This document shows positions 8,043 through 11,283 of a stretch of DNA of 11,283 nucleotides, piece after piece. Position numbers and translations under genes: made by a program. This DNA comes from Bacillota bacterium (lineage in GTDB: Bacteria; Bacillota_A; Clostridia; Clostridiales; Clostridiaceae): NCBI GenBank assembly GCA_021837545.1, contig JAKBFR010000077.1, forward strand, positions 1 to 11,283, read 5' to 3'. Position 1 is the stretch's first letter, and each line of letters begins with the position of its first letter. The notes below the pieces were generated by a model. That model was not told where the DNA came from. It made no database searches and worked only from the letters and a program-made list of their open reading frames with translations.

Positions 8043-8461
8043 TAAGTATGATTAATTCAATTTAAGTTACACAAAGACTACTTGGTAAAATAATGTCTGT
8101 TTCAGGTGCTGCTGTAATTTTTAATACTAGCACATTAATAGATTGTAGTTTATGGGCAAAGACTTAATAGGTGTGTCTCTGAAACTTCTTTTTAAAAAAA
8201 CGTTTTCATCATGCTAGATATGAGCCTTAATCTATTTTTTGAATGCTAGTACCGAAACATTTGTTAGCTTGTGGAATCAAAAATTTAGATTGTCTCAAGG
8301 TGGACTTGAGGTCATGATACACCATTTGGATATATAGCTCAAGCTTGCTATCTATATTACTTTGGTATTTAGTTTACCTTTTTCACCTATAGAAAAAATG
8401 TGGAATGATAATGTTATTATTTTAGAAAATAATATAAATTATTGTTATAGTCAGTTATTTC
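8043..8461. other. Intergenic region with broken reading frames, no intact gene
   Basis: No open frame here has a credible start, ribosome binding site and full domain. Several short stretches nevertheless read like protein. On the plus strand these include LLGKIMSVSGAAVIFNTS (about 8076-8130) and, in another frame, SLWNQKFRLSQGGLEVMIHH (about 8265-8325). On the minus strand the complementary frames also stay open in pieces, for example PQANKCFGTSIQKID and KITAAPETDIILPS. The switching frames and stops suggest a decayed gene, but I cannot name the family or settle the strand. An AT-only 9-bp dyad (8415-8434) follows the NlpC/P60 stop and has no T tract. Confidence 0.35.
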
Positions 8462-9055
8462 TTAATCAAATATTCGCCTTGCAGTTGCATATCTTGTTGA
8501 GTAGTATCCATCTGATAAGGAACTTACCATTACGGGTTTCCCGGTTCTTGGTGCATGAATAAACTCTCCGTCTCCAATATAAATACCAACGTGACTTATT
8601 GAACCTTCTGTATTAAAAAAGACTAAATCTCCCGCTCTTAACTCATTTTTCTTTACTTTAGTTCCTTCTTCTACTTGAGTATATGTAGTACGAGATATAT
8701 CTACACCAAATTTATTGTATACATATTGTGTTAATCCTGAACAATCAAAAGCATTTGGTCCAGTTGCTCCATAAACATATGGCTTTCCTAAAAACTTATA
8801 TGCATAATTAACAACTTGATTTCCTTTACTAATAGTACCTCTTGAAGCTTTACTTCCACTATTTGATGTTTCTTCTGTATCGGAAGGTGCTTTAATTACT
8901 TTAGTTGTTTTAAGTTGACTAGTTTTAAGTGTAATTCCTTTATTAACCGTTAGTGTAGTATCAGCATTAGTATTTTGAGTATTAAGGATACATGTTCCTG
9001 AAAAAACAAAAGCTGCAATTATAAATTTGGTAATCATATTTTTTTTATTCTTCAT
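8462..9055 (-). CDS. Secreted NlpC/P60 family peptidoglycan endopeptidase
   Basis: This is a secreted cysteine peptidase that probably cleaves peptide stems in peptidoglycan. The 197-residue product has a basic start (MKNKKNMITK), a hydrophobic signal core at about 11-25 and a likely cleavage after NTNA near residue 31. A Thr/Ser-rich linker follows (about 35-78), then one NlpC/P60 domain to the C-terminus. The catalytic set is complete: Cys105 in FDCSGL, His155 in SHVGIY and His167 in FIHAPRTG. There are no SH3, LysM or choline-binding repeats, so wall targeting is not explained by a known module. A GGAGAGG ribosome binding site precedes the ATG. The gene stands alone, with a sigma-A-like promoter about 90 nt upstream. 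Confidence 0.92.
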   Translation of the reverse strand: MKNKKNMITKFIIAAFVFSGTCILNTQNTNADTTLTVNKGITLKTSQLKTTKVIKAPSDTEETSNSGSKASRGTISKGNQVVNYAYKFLGKPYVYGATGPNAFDCSGLTQYVYNKFGVDISRTTYTQVEEGTKVKKNELRAGDLVFFNTEGSISHVGIYIGDGEFIHAPRTGKPVMVSSLSDGYYSTRYATARRIFD

Positions 9056-9146
9056 CTTTATTCCTCTCCATTACATGATTATATATTAATACAGAAAACA
9101 TTTTCATTTTCGTCTATAGTCTCTTTTTATTTTCACACATGTTCTT

Positions 9147-9175
9147 AGTATATTCATAATTGGAATATAGGTCAA
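9147..9175 (-). promoter_or_regulatory. Sigma-A-type promoter of the NlpC/P60 gene
   Basis: On the minus strand a -35 TTGACC (9175-9170) and a -10 TATACT (9152-9147) are separated by exactly 17 bp, each one or two mismatches from consensus. Transcription would start near 9140. This leaves an AT-rich leader of about 85 nt before the ATG at 9055, with a weak GAAAA/TTTTC dyad (9085-9102 area). It is the clearest promoter in the window. Confidence 0.7.
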
Positions 9176-9226
9176 ATTATGAACACTTATATATATTTAT
9201 TTTAGAATAAACTATCTTCACTTTGC

Positions 9227-9316
9227 TCAATATTTCTCCGAATAATAGTCATATACTGTAAATTTATAATTTTCTGACTTTTTAATTAATATTTTACCAA
9301 TTCTTATGTTCTTAAT
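9227..9316 (-). other. Possible 29-codon frame with strong ribosome binding site but ATT start
   Basis: On the minus strand a GGTGGAGG site (9332-9325) stands 8 nt before an open frame beginning at ATT (9316-9314) and ending TGA (9229-9227). The peptide is basic and aromatic, with IGKILIKKSENYKF and a YDYYSEKY C-terminus. No ATG, GTG or TTG lies at the right place. The same frame extends upstream to an ATG at 9346 that is interrupted by TAA (9322-9320), so this could also be a remnant of a longer gene. I do not recognise the sequence. The rest of 9056-9447 holds the NlpC/P60 promoter and the pepD terminator. Confidence 0.2.
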
Positions 9317-9370
9317 GCCTTAAACCTCCACCATACTAAACTCCATTTTTATACATTTAATAAATATATA

Positions 9371-9425
9371 AAAACAAACTAAACCCCAATTTTATTAACA
9401 ATTGCATTGAGATTTAGTTTGTTTT
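9371..9425 (-). terminator. Intrinsic terminator of pepD
   Basis: AAAACAAACTAAA (9371-9383) pairs perfectly with TTTAGTTTGTTTT (9413-9425). The stem continues inward after a small internal loop through CAAT/ATTG (9387-9390 with 9406-9409). On the minus strand the stem is followed by TTTTTATATATTTATT. The plus strand also has T residues after the stem, so it may work in both directions. It begins 23 nt after the pepD stop codon. Confidence 0.75.
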
Positions 9426-9447
9426 TTATTTCTATAGAATAGATTTC

Positions 9448-10905
9448 TTAATCTCTTATTTCCTTAAGAACTTCTAATAGGTAATCAAAACATCTGCAAG
9501 CGGATGATATACTCATATGTTCATTTGGTGTATGTATATCTATTATATCTGGTCCAAAGCTAATCATATCTAAATCACCTAATCTTTCCTTAAATAATCC
9601 ACATTCTAAACCTGCATGTATCGCAACAACATCAGCTTCTTTGCCATACATTTTCGAATATACTTCTTTGCATATCTCTCTTATTTTCGAATCAATTTTA
9701 TATGGCCACTCTGGATATCCTGCATTAGCTGTAAATGTTCCACCTAGAATTTCAGTTAAACATTTATTTCTTTCAACTATTTCTTGTTTTAATGAAAATA
9801 CAGAACTTCTCACAGCACTATGATATTCGATATTATTTTCATTAGTTATTACTACACCAAGATTGGTTGAACTTTCTGTTAATCCCTCTATTTCAGAGCT
9901 TACTGTATTTATTCCATTTGGATACAGGTATGATAATTTAATTGCTTTAGCTGTAGTTTCATCTGAAAATGCTTTTTCTACTTTATCTTCATTTTCTAGT
10001 ACGAATATTCTTAATTCTGAATCCTTTTTACCAAATTCTCTTTTAAGATCTTCACATATCTTTGTTTTAATTTGAATTAATTCTTTTTCTTTTGATTCAT
10101 TAATTGAAATAACTGCTTCAGCTTCTCTTGGGATTGCATTATCTTTTGATCCACCATTTAATGAAACTAAATTAAAATCAACTTCCTTTTTAATTTCCAT
10201 CAGTAATCTTCCCATTAGTTTATTGGAATTTCCTTTTCCCAAATGAATATCAGCTCCTGAATGACCACCCTTTAAACCTTTAATTTGAAGAGTATATTCT
10301 TTTGTGTTTGCCTTCTTATTTATCCATTCAATAGGAAGTGTAGATTGAGTTCTAATACCACCTGCACAGCTAACCCAAAGCTTTCCTTCTTCTTCAGAAT
10401 CTAGATTTAAAACAATTTTACCATTAAGATAATGTGGTTGCACCGCCATAGCCCCTGTCATTCCCGTTTCTTCATCTGTGGTTATTAATATTTCAAGTGC
10501 TGGATGCTCTATTGTATTATCTTCTAATAATGCCATTGCATAAGCTACTGCAATACCATCATCCCCTCCGAGTGTAGTTCCATCTGCATATATATAATCA
10601 TCCTTAACAATTAATTTTATAGGATCTTCCATAAAATTATGTATTTTATCACCATTCTTTTCGCATACCATATCCATATGACCTTGAATTATTACTACTG
10701 GTGCTTTTTCATACCCTTTTGTTGCTGGTTTTTTAATGATTACATTTAAAGCATTATCTTGAATACATTCTAGTCCCAAACCTCTTCCAAAGTTAATCAA
10801 ATAGTCACTTATTTGCCTTTCATTACCAGAACCTCTTGGTATTTTACTTATCTCATTAAAATGATAAAAAATTCTTTTCTCTGTAATATTCTCTAAATAT
10901 TTCAT
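9448..10905 (-). CDS. pepD: Aminoacyl-histidine dipeptidase (Xaa-His dipeptidase, M20 family)
   Basis: This is a cytosolic zinc dipeptidase that splits Xaa-His (carnosine-type) and other dipeptides in peptide utilisation. At 485 residues it matches E. coli PepD in length. The di-zinc site residues expected for M20C are visible: His76 and Asp78 in GHMDMV, Asp115 in GGDDGIA, Glu145-Glu146 in TDEETG, Asp169 in LNLDSEEEG, and His458 in DIHTPNEHMS. The lid/dimerisation insert spans about residues 190-390 and includes GLKGGHSGADIHLGKGN. A GGAAGAG ribosome binding site precedes the ATG. The gene is monocistronic as far as can be seen: divergent from pyk upstream and closed by a hairpin terminator about 25 nt after its TAA-type stop region. 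Confidence 0.94.
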   Translation of the reverse strand: MKYLENITEKRIFYHFNEISKIPRGSGNERQISDYLINFGRGLGLECIQDNALNVIIKKPATKGYEKAPVVIIQGHMDMVCEKNGDKIHNFMEDPIKLIVKDDYIYADGTTLGGDDGIAVAYAMALLEDNTIEHPALEILITTDEETGMTGAMAVQPHYLNGKIVLNLDSEEEGKLWVSCAGGIRTQSTLPIEWINKKANTKEYTLQIKGLKGGHSGADIHLGKGNSNKLMGRLLMEIKKEVDFNLVSLNGGSKDNAIPREAEAVISINESKEKELIQIKTKICEDLKREFGKKDSELRIFVLENEDKVEKAFSDETTAKAIKLSYLYPNGINTVSSEIEGLTESSTNLGVVITNENNIEYHSAVRSSVFSLKQEIVERNKCLTEILGGTFTANAGYPEWPYKIDSKIREICKEVYSKMYGKEADVVAIHAGLECGLFKERLGDLDMISFGPDIIDIHTPNEHMSISSACRCFDYLLEVLKEIRD

Positions 10906-11061
10906 TCTTTACTCTTCCTTTCTTGAATTATGTGATAAAATAACATTGTACATATCTTTTTTTAGTTTATCATAAAATACTCCTATTATTATGTATTTTT
11001 TATGATTTATTATTTTACACACTATAGTATAACGGATAAAATTTTAATGTGAGGTGTTTAT
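10906..11061. promoter_or_regulatory. Divergent promoter region of pepD and pyk
   Basis: These 156 AT-rich bases must hold both promoters. For pyk, TATAGT (11023-11028), overlapped by TATAAC (11028-11033), is a plausible -10, but no good -35 lies at 17 bp (nearest TTTATG or TTATGA around 10999-11005). For pepD, minus-strand TACAAT (10950-10945) is a plausible -10, again with a poor -35. TGATAAA (10933-10939) and TTTATCA (10966-10972) form a 7-bp dyad around the pepD -10 and might be an operator. All element calls here are tentative. Confidence 0.35.
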
Positions 11062-11283
11062 ATGCAAAAAACAAAAATGATTTTTACTATTGGTCCAGCA
11101 AGTGATAATGAAGAAACTTTAAGAAAGTTTATTGAAATCGGAATGAGTGCTGCAAGATTAAACTTTTCCCATGGTACACATGAATCACACAAAGAGAAAA
11201 TTGAATTGATTCAACGTTTAAGCAAAGAAATGGATTCTGCAACAGCTATTGTCCTTGATATAAAAGGGCCTAAAATTAGAACT
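11062..11283 (+). CDS. pyk: Pyruvate kinase, N-terminal part (cut by the window edge)
   Basis: The first 74 codons of pyruvate kinase are present; the rest is beyond the window. The enzyme makes pyruvate and ATP from phosphoenolpyruvate and ADP in the last step of glycolysis. The N-terminus has the typical pattern TKMIFTIGPAS (4-14), then GMSAARLNFSHGTHE (28-42), which carries the conserved Arg and the NFSHG K+/nucleotide-site segment. Near the edge the usual LDTKGPEIRT reads LDIKGPKIRT (65-74), so the Thr and Glu of the common motif are Ile and Lys here. The ATG has a GAGGTG ribosome binding site 5 nt upstream. It is the only real gene on the plus strand and is divergent from pepD. Confidence 0.92.
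   Translation, partial: MQKTKMIFTIGPASDNEETLRKFIEIGMSAARLNFSHGTHESHKEKIELIQRLSKEMDSATAIVLDIKGPKIRT

Noticed and set aside
8415..8434. AT-only 9-bp dyad after the NlpC/P60 stop as its terminator
   Set aside because: The stem contains no G-C pair, the loop is 2 nt and there is no T tract on the minus strand. A dyad of this kind is expected by chance in such AT-rich DNA.
8362..8562. 66-codon plus-strand frame overlapping the end of the NlpC/P60 gene
   Set aside because: It has no ribosome binding site, and its second half is antisense to the conserved NlpC/P60 C-terminus, so it is a shadow frame. Its first part may belong to the gene relic noted at 8076-8450.
1..11283. CRISPR arrays, tRNA or rRNA genes, intact transposase genes, phage or defence genes
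   Set aside because: I looked on both strands and saw no regularly spaced repeats, tRNA-like cloverleaf, rRNA sequence or recognisable mobile-element or defence proteins.

Overview
The window is low-GC, with A/T-rich wobble positions and strong GGAGG-type ribosome binding sites. Gene content and order point to a Clostridium sensu stricto chromosome, probably in the C. beijerinckii/C. butyricum direction. That placement rests on family resemblance and context, not on a search. All complete genes lie on the minus strand; only the truncated gene at the right edge is on the plus strand.

The left two thirds is a cell-shape block, transcribed right to left as maf, radC, mreB, mreC, mreD, mrdA. Spacing in the mre part is very tight: radC to mreB 21 nt, mreB to mreC 3 nt, mreC to mreD 10 nt, and a 4-nt ATGA overlap from mreD to mrdA. 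This implies one transcript for the MreB filament, its MreC/MreD membrane partners and the elongation transpeptidase PBP2. Two hairpins downstream of mrdA look like tandem terminators, so the transcription unit appears to end there. The 206-bp gap between maf and radC is mostly filled by a long imperfect inverted repeat that looks like a small non-autonomous mobile element.

The middle holds two single genes: a membrane-anchored SPOR-domain protein upstream of maf, and a secreted NlpC/P60 peptidase with a clear sigma-A-type promoter. Both fit the cell-wall theme. About 420 bp between them carries no intact gene, only broken reading frames and a bidirectional terminator.

On the right, pepD (M20 aminoacyl-histidine dipeptidase) has its own terminator and is divergent from the start of pyk (pyruvate kinase), which runs off the window. 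The 390 bp between pepD and the NlpC/P60 gene contains a possible 29-codon reading frame with a strong Shine-Dalgarno but no standard start codon.

Most of the window is ordinary clostridial housekeeping sequence, and I see no convincing new multi-gene system. The items most worth a second look are the hairpin element between maf and radC, the structured region after mrdA, the hairpin between the SPOR gene and maf, the decayed region at about 8080-8450, and the short frame at 9227-9316.
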